Shown piece after piece: positions 9,820 to 20,707 of a DNA stretch of 64,000 nucleotides (positions are counted from its first letter, which is position 1; every line of letters begins with the position of its first letter). The DNA lies in contig NC_083673.1 in the NCBI RefSeq assembly GCF_030384665.1, positions 1,683,501 to 1,747,500 on the forward strand. Reading direction: 5' to 3'. Position numbers and translations under genes: made by a program. The stretch is from Lodderomyces elongisporus. Its lineage: Eukaryota > Ascomycota > Pichiomycetes > Serinales > Debaryomycetaceae. Under the pieces are notes generated by a model that did not search any database, was not told where the DNA came from, and was given only the letters and a program-made list of their open reading frames with translations.

Positions 9820-10626
9820 ATGTCTTCAAGTTTTCTAAATGTTTTAGACGAATCTCCACCACGGCCAATCTCACCACGACCGTTCCTTCAACACATTGAT
9901 TTCGCTAATGATGAATTCACTAATGATGACCACGCGTTTAATCAAATACATTCAAGTGACTCCGAACATAGCAGTGCTAGTTCAGGTACTGACCTTGATC
10001 AAGACAGTCGATCATGTCATTCGCTTTCCATGTCAAAACTAGATAAACAACCTATATCTAGTCAAGATGATCTCGCACGTCAATCTGACGTTACCGTATC
10101 AAACATTCACCACTCGCAGGCCGAGTACCATGGATTCACAATTTATGTGCTTGCATTAATCTCATTTATCATATATATTGCATGGCTAGTAATCCCAGAT
10201 GAAATATTAAGCGGATGGTTTTCAATTTCGTATTACCCGGATAAGTATTGGGCAATGGCTGTACCTGCATACCTGTTAATATTGATGGTTATGGTCTATT
10301 GGGTATTGGCCTTGTATAATTTGGAAGTGTTGACTGTAGAATTGAGTGATTTGCGGTGCTTTGTCGATGAGTACACTCAGTTCCCAAAAGTAGAAGAAGA
10401 CAAAATAGAGACGCATGAAAATCAGGATCTGTACAAAGAGATGAAGGTGCATATTCGCGATCAAGAGATGAGAAGGAACGAGGAAGAAAAGGAAGAAGCA
10501 AGAAGAAGACGGATATGTGAATATATCCACAAGGCTCCAAGTGGAGTCTGGGATCTACCAATAACATTAGTTAATGAGGTCCTATACTTAGATAATGATG
10601 AAGATGTAACGACTTATAATGAATGA
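9820..10626 (+). CDS. GPI19: Gpi19/PIG-P, subunit of the GPI-GlcNAc transferase
   Basis: Subunit of the ER-membrane complex that transfers GlcNAc to phosphatidylinositol, the first step of GPI-anchor synthesis. The PIG-P domain (about residues 100-190) has two membrane spans, FTIYVLALISFIIYIAWLVIP (about 105-125) and a second around 143-166 starting WAMAVPAYLL. Between them is the family motif YYPDKYWA. The N-terminal ~100 residues are acidic and Ser-rich with no recognisable domain. The C-terminal part has a charged helix (KEEARRRRICEYIHKAP) and ends in an acidic tail. At 268 residues it is longer than the S. cerevisiae protein, mainly through the N-terminal extension. The gene converges on KAP104, with 190 bp between the stops. 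Confidence 0.88.
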   Translation: MSSSFLNVLDESPPRPISPRPFLQHIDFANDEFTNDDHAFNQIHSSDSEHSSASSGTDLDQDSRSCHSLSMSKLDKQPISSQDDLARQSDVTVSNIHHSQAEYHGFTIYVLALISFIIYIAWLVIPDEILSGWFSISYYPDKYWAMAVPAYLLILMVMVYWVLALYNLEVLTVELSDLRCFVDEYTQFPKVEEDKIETHENQDLYKEMKVHIRDQEMRRNEEEKEEARRRRICEYIHKAPSGVWDLPITLVNEVLYLDNDEDVTTYNE

Positions 10627-10816
10627 ACTTGTTTATGTCTATATATTTTAACAACCTTTTACATTTTCTATATGTATACATGCATATATACATATATATA
10701 CACCAATCTTTTCTTTAATATTTTTTTTTATTTTCATTTTATTTTTCATCTTGCAAATTCTATAAATTATTCCTTGCCATTTATTTAAGTATTGACTTGT
10801 CTCGTATTACTATTCT

Positions 10817-13747
10817 CTAAAATGTCAAGGCTTGTCTCAAGGAGGGGTCAACAAATTTGAGTAACTCGTTGTTCCACGCATCATCTCCAATTAAAGATTT
10901 AAAGTTGGTGATTAAGGACAAAAAGAGTGTTTGAAGCTCACTGTTTGCATCCTGGTAGTTTGCCAATACTTCTAAGAATTTGGCAAGTCTTTTACGCCCT
11001 TGTTGTGTGTTTAATCCCCCAAATCCGTTATCTGGATTAAGACTAATGGATTTGATCATACCTTGTAATCCTGTTTGTTTTTCTTCGTTGTCATCGAGAT
11101 GAACAAAATTTTTAGACCAAGGTAAGATAAACTCCACCAATCGTGGTGCTATCACCTCAGAACCAATGAGGCCAATTCTTCCCAATGTGACTGCACAGTT
11201 TTCCAACACTGTAGACTCTGTATCCTGGCTATTAAGTATGGGGACCAACAAATTGATAAAGTTTTCCAAATATGGTTTTGTCTCCTGCTCTGAAAGTCTA
11301 ATCACCATCTCACCCAATGCCCAGATAGCATTGTTGTACACTGGGAATGTCTCACTGGATCTATTCGTAATTTCTTTACCAATACTAAGAAATATCAGAT
11401 GCAAGTATGGCTTCAAAACGTCAATAACATAGATAGCCAAATCACCCAAGAGAGCAAATGCGGATTGCCTGACATCTGAATTGTAATCTTCAAAGCAAGC
11501 GAGTAAAAGGTTGAGTAAGTCATTCGATGATGACAGGTCTCGTTGGATCAAATCTATTGATTGGTATTCGAATCCTTGTACCAAGCCATCGATTAAATCT
11601 AATGAGGTAACCATAAAGTCCTTCTCGGGTATATCAATCGAAGGATCAGTTTGACAATTTTGATCCATCAAAATACAGTTTGATAAGATTCGAAGAGCTC
11701 GGTCATAGACTGGAACTGCATAAGGTGCAAATAATTCTTTCAATGTTGCCGCAACCGACGCCATACATTCAAGCAAGGGCCACAATGCATTATCATCATC
11801 ATCTAGCAGTTCCCACCTTTGCAACAATGGAGGTAACAAAGTTGATGTATACTTGGGATCATATGATAAGTTCTCATACCCCATTTTCTCAACAAACGTC
11901 TGTACACAGTCGTACAAGATAATCAAGTTCTTTCTCTGGTACATTTGAAAACATTTTGCAAATTGCTCCAAAAGTGGCTCCAAGTAGAAAACGATTAATG
12001 ACGAATCACTCTCTTCAATGAATGAGGCAAGAGCTGAACATGCAGCCTCCTGTACGACTTTCTTTGAGTCCAAGACACAGCCAACAATGGACTGAAATGT
12101 GGGTTGGAAATAGTTTGCATATTCGCCACCTTCATGAGCTTCTTGGCTCACCCACAGCGCATACCTCGATAACGTCCAGCATGTAATTTGCCGTACTCTT
12201 GGCTGTTGATCTTGAAGTCTATCGACTAAAAAGGGAACTAGCTGCGGTAATTTGTCGCTAGCAAATTTCGTAAAACTCAAGCTCATTGCACCAAATGCCA
12301 AAATTGCCGCTTCTCGAACAGGCCAATGCTCAGAAACAATTCTTTCCTGCAATATGGGTAATGCAACCAAGAGCACTTCCTGAGCAAGGTTCTCACTTAA
12401 CACGTCCAAAGTAGCGGCAGCACACTTCCTTAGAGTCCATTGACCAATCTCTTCATCGTCATCGTCATCATATTCTTCTTCTTCATCGTCGTTGGAGTCG
12501 TCATCGGCGTTGGCGTCGTTCCCATTGACAGATTTTTTGGAGTTACCAAAACCATTAAGATCATTTCCTTTGTTGCTATCAGTGTTAGCCTCATTGTTGC
12601 TACCCCCGCCACCAATGTTATCCCGTCTTTCTGTTCCATTTGCTGTACGCGCATCTTTTGTTTTTGCATTTGTTGGTTTAATATCCTCATCTTTATCCGC
12701 CATGTTGGCATCGTCACGATCATCGCTCAACTCTATTGACATAATCTCCTCTTCAGAATAAACCATCTTTGTTAACAAAAGGGGCAATATAGTCTTTAAT
12801 TTCTCAGTTGTAAATGCTCTAGAGAACTCCGGATTTGTGGCCAATGCTAACATAAACTCACACGCCTCTAAAGCAACAGCTTCGTCTTGATCAACCGTCT
12901 GCATCAAGTGCGTACAATAATGGATTACCCCATCCAAGTGTGGCACCATTTTATCTGGTCTTGTCTCCAAGATCCAAAGGAAAGATGTACATATATTCTT
13001 CTTAAGCTCTTCTCCCAGAGAGCTTTTGTCGGCATCAGTCTCTTGTGCCAAAGTAAAAATCTTATTTAAGTAGTGATCCAAGATCACAAGGAATGATTGG
13101 GTATTAAGAAGAATGAACTGGTTGATACAATGAACAGCAAATGCCTTGACCTTTATGCTAGGTGAATCCATCAATTTGAGAAACTCATTCATGAGGTAAT
13201 CCAAAGGCCTTTCGCCTCCATTGTTGGCCTCTCTACTGAGTTCGTAAAAAGAATCCTCGCAAATCTTGGCAAGTGCACTCATTGCTGCCTCTTGTGTCTT
13301 GAAATCTTCACCAGAACCATTATCTGCACCCAAATTCCCCTGTTGTGCAAGCTGCAAAAGGTCGGATAAGGCTGAACTCCAATGGTCTAATCCGTAAATA
13401 GAAAAAAGCGAAGTAATGACATTCCCAGTAATGTTTCTAACCAACGCATCTGAACTTCTCAACCCATTCATGACATTTGACATGAGATAACTGCGGTCGA
13501 TTCCTTGGCCATCTTTATTCTTCATGATGGAATTCTTCAAATTCATTCCCGCTGCTGCACGAACGTCTGCTCTAGTTGTGGTATCATACACGAGCAAAGT
13601 CAACAAGTAGTTTTCAAATTCATGGTTCTCTCTGGCCTGGGTCAAGGCATCATTGGCAAGTCTTCGCTCCTCGTTATTTGTAGATAATGTGCCTCGAAAG
13701 ATATGTTTGAGCTGCTCGATAGCTTGTGGATCGGGCTGCCAAGACAT
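10817..13747 (-). CDS. KAP104: Karyopherin beta-2 / transportin (Kap104)
   Basis: Nuclear import receptor of the transportin class, which carries PY-NLS cargo such as mRNA-binding proteins and is released by Ran-GTP. The 976-residue product is a HEAT-repeat solenoid. It starts MSWQPDPQAIEQLKHIF and has an importin-N region early on (about 10-110). Conserved segments include IVRLDKFL-like VILDHYLNKIFTLAQE, RPDKMVPHLDGVIHY, QWTLRKCAAATLDVLSE and QVRQITCWTLSRYALW. The expected acidic loop that senses Ran-GTP is at about residues 347-437 and is unusually long: KDEDIKPTN is followed by a Gly/Asn-rich insert and then a D/E run. Length is slightly above the ~918 residues of the S. cerevisiae protein, explained by this loop. 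Confidence 0.94.
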   Translation of the reverse strand: MSWQPDPQAIEQLKHIFRGTLSTNNEERRLANDALTQARENHEFENYLLTLLVYDTTTRADVRAAAGMNLKNSIMKNKDGQGIDRSYLMSNVMNGLRSSDALVRNITGNVITSLFSIYGLDHWSSALSDLLQLAQQGNLGADNGSGEDFKTQEAAMSALAKICEDSFYELSREANNGGERPLDYLMNEFLKLMDSPSIKVKAFAVHCINQFILLNTQSFLVILDHYLNKIFTLAQETDADKSSLGEELKKNICTSFLWILETRPDKMVPHLDGVIHYCTHLMQTVDQDEAVALEACEFMLALATNPEFSRAFTTEKLKTILPLLLTKMVYSEEEIMSIELSDDRDDANMADKDEDIKPTNAKTKDARTANGTERRDNIGGGGSNNEANTDSNKGNDLNGFGNSKKSVNGNDANADDDSNDDEEEEYDDDDDEEIGQWTLRKCAAATLDVLSENLAQEVLLVALPILQERIVSEHWPVREAAILAFGAMSLSFTKFASDKLPQLVPFLVDRLQDQQPRVRQITCWTLSRYALWVSQEAHEGGEYANYFQPTFQSIVGCVLDSKKVVQEAACSALASFIEESDSSLIVFYLEPLLEQFAKCFQMYQRKNLIILYDCVQTFVEKMGYENLSYDPKYTSTLLPPLLQRWELLDDDDNALWPLLECMASVAATLKELFAPYAVPVYDRALRILSNCILMDQNCQTDPSIDIPEKDFMVTSLDLIDGLVQGFEYQSIDLIQRDLSSSNDLLNLLLACFEDYNSDVRQSAFALLGDLAIYVIDVLKPYLHLIFLSIGKEITNRSSETFPVYNNAIWALGEMVIRLSEQETKPYLENFINLLVPILNSQDTESTVLENCAVTLGRIGLIGSEVIAPRLVEFILPWSKNFVHLDDNEEKQTGLQGMIKSISLNPDNGFGGLNTQQGRKRLAKFLEVLANYQDANSELQTLFLSLITNFKSLIGDDAWNNELLKFVDPSLRQALTF

Positions 13748-14350
13748 TGTATAGTAGTTTGTGTGCCAGTAGAGAAATCAAACAAAAAACGACGTGTGTA
13801 TTTGAGGTACAGATTCTAATGTGATGAACTCTTGTGATGCCTGAGTATCTGATGTACTCAAAAATTTGTTTTCTATTCTATATATATATATATATATACA
13901 TATATACACACAACTTTAGTAATGGAATTAAAAAATTTAAAGAAAAAAAAAAAAAAATTAAAAATTAAAAAATTAAAAAATTAAAAAATTTTCGAATCAC
14001 AAAAATGTCCAGGTTTTTATTTTTTTTTTCCTTTCCTCCATTTAACTTTGTACTTTTAACATTACTGCGAGTCTCTTTTCAGTATACTATTTCTTTTCCT
14101 TTGGTTTTAATGTGACATCAGCCTTTGCTTCCGATTTTCTAAATATAACTATAGAGGTGGTTCGAGCATCACCACAAATCTACAAAGTCGTTCACATCTT
14201 TTACAGGTGCGAAACAATAACTTGATATTAAGCGATAAGAAATTATAGATTTTAAAATTGGATCAAACGAAGAATTAAAAACTAAAAAATAAAAATAAAA
14301 AAAAGTTTCAATATACGAAAACAAAAGTATAGACATGTGCCCCACTTCTC
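13748..14350. other. Spacer between KAP104 and BUD14
   Basis: A 603-bp spacer holding the KAP104 promoter and the BUD14 3' flank. It has a TA run (about 13881-13908) and repeated TTAAAAAA units (about 13925-13992). No gene or RNA was recognised. Confidence 0.5.
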
Positions 14351-17300
14351 TTATTTCAAAATTCCATCTAGTTCGGCCAATTTTTCTGCCAACTCATCAA
14401 ATTTCCCCAAGATAGGCATGAACATATCATGTACGGGTTTTGATTTCCTTTTATTTTCGAGAGAAGTTGTTGTAGGAATATTCGTGGTTGTAGCATTAGT
14501 GGTGAACGAGTTGACACTTGTCAAGGGTGTGATATTTTCATCTGAAGTATTGTGGTTGCTCTCCAGTTCGCTCGTCATTGTTGCCTCGCCAATATCTGCA
14601 TCAATCACTGCATCGATGTCATCGAGACTTTGTCTATTTTTGTTCTTAGAAATGTAGGGTGTCAATCTGTACCTTGATACTCGCGGCGATGGTGAAGTGC
14701 ATCTTGAATTCGGTCTTCCCATAAATGGCGAAGTTAGCGATTGCTGTTGATGCTGTTGATGCTCCTGCTGTTCTTGATGCTGCTGTTGTTGTTGATGCTG
14801 CTGATGCTGCCGCCATTCATTGTCACAAAAAGACAGTACTTGCTCATGCTTACTTCGCTCAATGGGAGTTTCAACACTTATCATCTTTGTTTGTGGTGTT
14901 GAAGATGACATCATTGATGATGGTGAAGTTTTGGTTCTAGCACTAACACCATCTTGATCTCGAAAATGGGATCCAGTGTTAGATTCTATTGGTAAATGAG
15001 ATAATGATGATGATGATGATGATAAATCAATTGGTGGCGTTGTAGTAGCAATGGTTGCTGCATGAGGCGATGATGTATTTTTTGAATGTGAGGATTGAGG
15101 TGTCGAAATCTCCTCAACTCTTTCGATCAAGTTTCTTTGTGTACGTGGCAGTGCTCTATTCAAAATCGATGGTGAAGATGATTCTTTTTTGATTTGCACT
15201 TCATTGTGAGGCTCGGATTGTTTTTTTTGAATGGAGCGCAACTCTTTGTCTACTTTTTCTTCTTTTTCTTCTTTTTCTGTTTGCAAAAGGGTTTGTGGTG
15301 AAGAAGGCAGAGGTGATTGGACATGTTGCTTCATAGATAATTGTTCAAATTTGGAAGCAGACGAGTTTGAGGATCTAGGAGATGTGTAGAAATCCGACTT
15401 ATTCAAGTATGGTGATGTTATCGTGCTTTTTGACTCGTCTATATATTCAATAGGGCAAGCCGTGCAACTTTCTTTTTTTTGGTCGGGAGAAGTCGAAACA
15501 AAGAAAGGTTTACACTCGTCTGATGCCTTTTGCTCCACAATTTCCACCACCTTAGCTTCCTTCTTCACATTATCCCTTTCCTCGCCATCATCATGAAATT
15601 CTTCTGTTGTTTCCCCTTCCCCGTCTTTATTAGAGTCGGAATGCAGCGTATTCTTCACGAAGCTCTCTTTATCAATCTCTTGTATACTTAGATCTTCGTC
15701 ACTGTGATTTCGCGACATCTCTCCCTCTCGACTATGGTTCACTTCAATGATTTCATCTGTATTGTAGCTTTCAAATGAGAATCCAAGATCATCATCTGTA
15801 TTGTGTCCTTCTTCATCATCATCATCATCATCATCATTCTCTTCTTTCTCATCCTCCTCCAGTTGTTCCTGTTGCTCGTACTCACTATCCGAATTTTGAT
15901 TCATTTGCTCCTGAATGTCACTAGTGACTTTCGTTAATCTATCCAATATAACCGATCGTCTAAGATTCTGAACACTGCTATTTCTATCCGGTGAAGCATC
16001 GTTATCAACAATATTGTCTTCATCAATGTCCAGTTTGCGTAATGGTGTGGTGGGGGTATCTGGCGAGTATGAGCCTATGGACATCAAGTCCGAATTGGGT
16101 CGTTCTGGTCGTTTAAATCGAGGAGATAAAAATGATGGTGATGATTGTGACTGCGGTGCAAGTTTTGGCAGTTGCACTGATATTGTGTTGGGAGATTTCG
16201 AGGTTTTCTTGATGACAAGTGGAGATTCAAATGGATAGACATCACTTAATGTTTCTGGTTCGTTCAGCTCTGGCTGATTTTGAGTAGCTTCCGTTGTATC
16301 AACATTGTAGAAGTCGAGATTATCTCGGATATCGTTGTCGCCGTAAACACTCATTGCTAAATATGGGTTGAGCCCTGAAATGTCTTTATCTATTTCATCT
16401 TCAACAACGTTGCTTTTCTCATCCTGGTGTTGTTGTTGTTGCTGCTGTTGGTGGAGGTGGTGCTGCTGGTGGTGCTCCTCTTCATCGTCGTCGCTTTCTT
16501 CAAAGTTTGCCACATTTTCAAACGTGACTGATTTAACGATGGTGTTTTTAGAACCTTTACCAGTATTATTGTCCATTAATTTTTTTTCTTTGGGTTCCAT
16601 TCTTGAATATACATGTACTTCATTTTTCCCCATTTCTTCATTTTTAAAACAATTTAGCCTTGCTAGTCTTTCCCCGTGAGTTTCCAAGCACTCTGCGGGT
16701 ACAAACCCAATCTTTCCGTCTTCTTCGTCCAGGTAAATTTCATCTACAAAGTTTTGGCCAAGTGATTGCAATCTTTCCATCCGTTCTTGTTTTGTCAATT
16801 TCTTAATTAACCACCAATAGTTGTCTTCGTCATTTATCAAGTGTACTGGCTCGTCGCGTGATAATGAGCAATGTGATGTTTCTGGTCCTGTAAAGTTGTA
16901 CAATCCGTATAGCTTGTTTGGGTCTAAGTCTCTTGGTGGTGAATTTGGTGGCGATAACGGCATCATTATATCTTCTTCATCTGAAGTAAGGTCATCTTCA
17001 AACTCCTCTGTGTGATCTTCCGAGTATTCATCTTCATCTTCTGCATCTGCTTCTGCTTCTGCATCATCATCTCCTTCTTCTGAGTCTGTGTCTGGGTCCG
17101 TGTCAAAGAAGCCTTCGTATGAATCCTCATAGGAAGGGTTAACATATTTGTCATTTAAGTCACTTTGATCTTTTGAACCTTTATAGTCATTGTAATCATT
17201 GGCTTGGTTTGTCTCTTTTTCTTGTGGCACTTTATTCTTTGCATGGTCAAAATTACTGGATGATTTCTTCTCCAATCTACTTTGGTTGATATTTAGTGAA

Positions 17301-17797
17301 TTTTTCCTTCCCAATTTCTTGTTGCTGCTTTTGTTGTTGCTTTTGTTGTTGCTTTTCAACCCTCGTTGCTGTTTGTCTCTAATTAGATTGTCATCATTGT
17401 AGTGGGTTCCAAAGGTTGTCATAAATTTCAGGTTCCGTTCTTGGAATAGCTCATTGGGGTCAAAGATATTATTGTATATCCTCTCCATTTTATCGTCATC
17501 TTCATTTCTAGTTCCTTGATCGTCATTTAATAGTTTTTGCAAAACATGGCTCTGTATTGACTGTTTGCCATAACCCAAATAGTCGGGGTTATGCACTACT
17601 GAGGATGTCGATTGTGTTTGCTGTGAAGATGTTGAGGACAGGATAGATAGTTTTCTTTCCAAATCTCGTAGGATCTTGTTGGTGTTGTCTAATGAGGTGT
17701 GGTCGTATGATTGTAGTCCTATTGGAGGTTTAAAATCTTTGAACTCCTCTTCTGCCATAATTGGTTGTATTCGTTCTCCTTCTTCCTCTTGGTTCAT
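14351..17797 (-). CDS. BUD14: Bud14-like SH3 protein, PP1 and formin regulator
   Basis: In S. cerevisiae Bud14 targets the PP1 phosphatase Glc7 and restrains the formin Bnr1 at sites of polarised growth. Here a single SH3 domain lies at about residues 293-385: LYGLYNFTGPE, then DNYWWLIKK, then KIGFVPAECLETHGERLARL. The last block is diagnostic for Bud14. Between the WW strand and GFVPAE there is an insert of about 30 residues (KQERMERLQSLGQNF and onward) that a standard SH3 lacks. The flanks are very acidic (about 235-275) and Ser-rich, with Gln/His runs. A short conserved-looking C-terminus, KPVHDMFMPILGKFDELAEK, ends the protein. At 1148 residues it is much longer than the ~700-residue S. 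cerevisiae protein, through low-complexity expansion. Confidence 0.87.
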   Translation of the reverse strand: MNQEEEGERIQPIMAEEEFKDFKPPIGLQSYDHTSLDNTNKILRDLERKLSILSSTSSQQTQSTSSVVHNPDYLGYGKQSIQSHVLQKLLNDDQGTRNEDDDKMERIYNNIFDPNELFQERNLKFMTTFGTHYNDDNLIRDKQQRGLKSNNKSNNKSSNKKLGRKNSLNINQSRLEKKSSSNFDHAKNKVPQEKETNQANDYNDYKGSKDQSDLNDKYVNPSYEDSYEGFFDTDPDTDSEEGDDDAEAEADAEDEDEYSEDHTEEFEDDLTSDEEDIMMPLSPPNSPPRDLDPNKLYGLYNFTGPETSHCSLSRDEPVHLINDEDNYWWLIKKLTKQERMERLQSLGQNFVDEIYLDEEDGKIGFVPAECLETHGERLARLNCFKNEEMGKNEVHVYSRMEPKEKKLMDNNTGKGSKNTIVKSVTFENVANFEESDDDEEEHHQQHHLHQQQQQQQHQDEKSNVVEDEIDKDISGLNPYLAMSVYGDNDIRDNLDFYNVDTTEATQNQPELNEPETLSDVYPFESPLVIKKTSKSPNTISVQLPKLAPQSQSSPSFLSPRFKRPERPNSDLMSIGSYSPDTPTTPLRKLDIDEDNIVDNDASPDRNSSVQNLRRSVILDRLTKVTSDIQEQMNQNSDSEYEQQEQLEEDEKEENDDDDDDDEEGHNTDDDLGFSFESYNTDEIIEVNHSREGEMSRNHSDEDLSIQEIDKESFVKNTLHSDSNKDGEGETTEEFHDDGEERDNVKKEAKVVEIVEQKASDECKPFFVSTSPDQKKESCTACPIEYIDESKSTITSPYLNKSDFYTSPRSSNSSASKFEQLSMKQHVQSPLPSSPQTLLQTEKEEKEEKVDKELRSIQKKQSEPHNEVQIKKESSSPSILNRALPRTQRNLIERVEEISTPQSSHSKNTSSPHAATIATTTPPIDLSSSSSSLSHLPIESNTGSHFRDQDGVSARTKTSPSSMMSSSTPQTKMISVETPIERSKHEQVLSFCDNEWRQHQQHQQQQQHQEQQEHQQHQQQSLTSPFMGRPNSRCTSPSPRVSRYRLTPYISKNKNRQSLDDIDAVIDADIGEATMTSELESNHNTSDENITPLTSVNSFTTNATTTNIPTTTSLENKRKSKPVHDMFMPILGKFDELAEKLAELDGILK

Positions 17798-20707
17798 CTT
17801 GCTATTTATTGAAGTATACTAGAGAGAGGAACGTGTATGTATTTGAGAAAGCTCTGCGAGGAATGAAGAAAAAGGTAGATAATATATATCAATATACGTA
17901 TATATATATATATATATATTTCTTTCCGCTTTCTTCTGTTCTTCAATGGACAACGTGGTGTTGTTTTGTGTTGAATTGGGATGATGGCAGTTGCTACTTG
18001 TTTGTGGGAATTCAATTAATTTCAAAGATGATCTGTTGCCCCTCCTTTTTCTTTTAACACCTAGTGAGGTGGGTATGAATATATATATATATATATTTTT
18101 ATATATAAATACCTTTTGTATAAGGAAAAAAAAAAGAATATGTGAGAGAATGGAGGTCAACTGTTTAACAGTTTTGAAGTGATATATGTCTTTGTATAGG
18201 TTATAGGATGTATATGATGGGTAGAATGAGTTTAGTGTTATAGTGTTTTTTTTGGCTGTGTATTTTTTTTTAACTATTCTTTTATTATATTTTATTTTGT
18301 GTTTGTGTGTGTGTGTATCAGTTTCTATCTTTTTTGTCTCCTTTTTTTTTATTTCTTTGGGCTTTTCTCATCTTTGTCCTCTTTCTGTGTTATCTTTTGT
18401 TAGTGGTTAGCGCAAGATCAAAACTGCTGGATATTATTTCTGGCTCGCGTTTGTGTGCTTGATTTTATTTCTTTATTTTCTTAGCCAGAAAAACTACATT
18501 ATGAGCTACAACTACAACACCAATAACAAACAACAATACCAACACCAATTTCAATTACAACTTCAATTACAAATTTAATTACAGCTATAGCTTTAGCTAC
18601 GGCTAGAGTTGGAGTTGGAGTTGGAGTTTAAGAGCCCTATTGTTGGTGGATTGTTGTTGGCAGATTGTACTCCTTTGTTTTTTTTTTTTCCTTCAACTAT
18701 AAACAATAAGTTTCAGATGCGTATTGTTCATTTTATTCACTGTTGAAACACAGAGAGATCAGTAGGGTGTTGTTTTGTGCCTTTCGAATTTATCTTGAAC
18801 CTCCTTTCCTTCTTTATGAGACTTTTGTCCATTTTGTCCCTTTGTACTTGTTGTGTTTTTCCTTGAGTTGTTTCCTTACTAAACAAATTCAGTTCTTCTT
18901 CACATTAGGTAAGAAACAACATTGGTTTCTGCTGTATATGGTTTTAACTAGTGTATTACACACTCTTCACTGTTTATCCTGTTTATCTTAGTACCATTTC
19001 TTTTCAGCAAGTGTATATATATGTATATATGTATATATATATATGTGTGTGTTTGTCATGTGGGGGAAGTAAGCAAACCCTTTTTTTGGCAGCACTCACA
19101 ACCCAACATATTAACCATTTGAATATGGACGCGTTGGATATGAATACTAGTCTACCCTGAACCCTTCAATCTATTTCCAAAGAAAAATAAAAGAAAAATT
19201 ACATCGTCTTCACACACATACACACACATGTCTAGAACTGGTTATCGCAACATCTGAAACAAGAGCAAACCATTTCACGTATATCAATATATCTCAATAT
19301 GTATATATTGTGTATGTGAGTGTTTATGAGTGTGCTGCTGTTACTACCACTACCATTACCACCACCACTACCACCAACACATACTACTATTGACGTTTCT
19401 TTCCCAATTTTTCTTCTCACATTTTAATATCAAACAATGTATAAGTAATAGCTAATGGCCCGCTCTCTCCCACAAAAATGTTTCCCACATTATAAACAAT
19501 ACACGGTGCCCTGATCTACGTGTCGTAAGTGTTGATCTATCTGATCTGAACTTGGCGATCACCACCGGCAATTGATGTTTGACGACTCACTATTTGAAAC
19601 ATCAATTACAGGAAGAAAAAGAAAAAGACATAAACTGAATCAATTGGCACGGTACATACTTATATATTAACACACACACACACACACAGTGTGTGTGTTT
19701 CTTTCGTTGTCTCCTTGTTCTGCTGTACCTTTTCAGTGAAAGGCTGAAACAAATTATCACAAAGAATCGGAAAGCAAAGAAGAAGAAAAAAAAATAAAAT
19801 GTATTTGTCCAAGAGTGAAGTGGGCTCTACTCATCACAAAAGCTTAAGTAACATCCTTACTTGCTAAGATGCTGGTGATGCTGCTTTGTCTACATTTTAA
19901 AGCATAAAAAAAAAAAGAGAAAGAGAAAGAGAAAGGTTTAGTTGAGGCGCGTCAAAAATTGAAAAAATAAAATAAAGAGAAAAACAGAGAAGACAAAGGC
20001 TCAAAACGATCGAATGAACAAACTAAGAAACGAATTACAATTTTATTTTTCAATCTCCTTTTTTTCTTATGTTTCTTCAAATGAGCTCCTCCGCCCAAAG
20101 AGTGGCATAGAGATTGAATTGTTTTGTTGTTATGGCTGTTATTTGTTGTTGTTGCTGTTTTTATTTTTTTTTTTCCTACTAAACAAGAGCTGAAGAAACT
20201 AATAGATTAATGGCAAGGTATTAGTGGTTGATGGGATCTGATGGACTCTAATTGTTGCTTCTTCATGTTATATGTCGTATAAAACTTAATGTTATGTAAC
20301 TTGAAATCCTTTTGCATCTCTCCATACACTTGCACATGTTACAAGACAAGTACATTTGCAGTACCTCATTTCCGGAAATTCATTATTTTAAATGTTATAT
20401 AATTTACTTTCTAATCTTATTCTTATTTTTTTTTATTTTCAAGTATTTATTTTTATTCTATACCATTCGTCATAAGTATACATATATACAGCTAAATACC
20501 TTCAGCTTGACACTAATTAGAATTTGATCTTGCCATCAGCTTCAACGCTGGCGCCAATACCATTATTTGTTGTTTTGTTTTGTTTTTTTTTTCTTTTCAT
20601 TTCATTTGTTTTGCAATTTTTCCTTTTGCTTCTGTTTTTTCTATTGTTGTGCCTGTGTGTTGTTTTCTCCATACACACATACACACATCATACACATCAC
20701 TACTGTC
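17798..20707. other. Very wide spacer (2.9 kb) upstream of BUD14
   Basis: No convincing gene on either strand. The region contains TA microsatellites (about 17899-17920, 18080-18110, 19015-19045), short GGAGTT and ACAATT-type tandem units (about 18530-18630), and a (CA)n tract against (GT)n near 19671-19700 that could fold back. A perfect 11-bp inverted repeat is at 19570-19580/19597-19607. One ACGCGT word is near 19129. It must contain the BUD14 promoter and the AAT1 3' end. An untranslated RNA is possible but nothing identifies one. Confidence 0.5.
19570..19607. repeat. Perfect 11-bp inverted repeat (stem-loop)
   Basis: AATTGATGTTT (19570-19580) is followed 16 bp later by its exact complement AAACATCAATT (19597-19607). 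It lies alone in the long BUD14-AAT1 spacer. It could be a dyad binding site or an RNA hairpin; the function is unknown. Confidence 0.7.
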
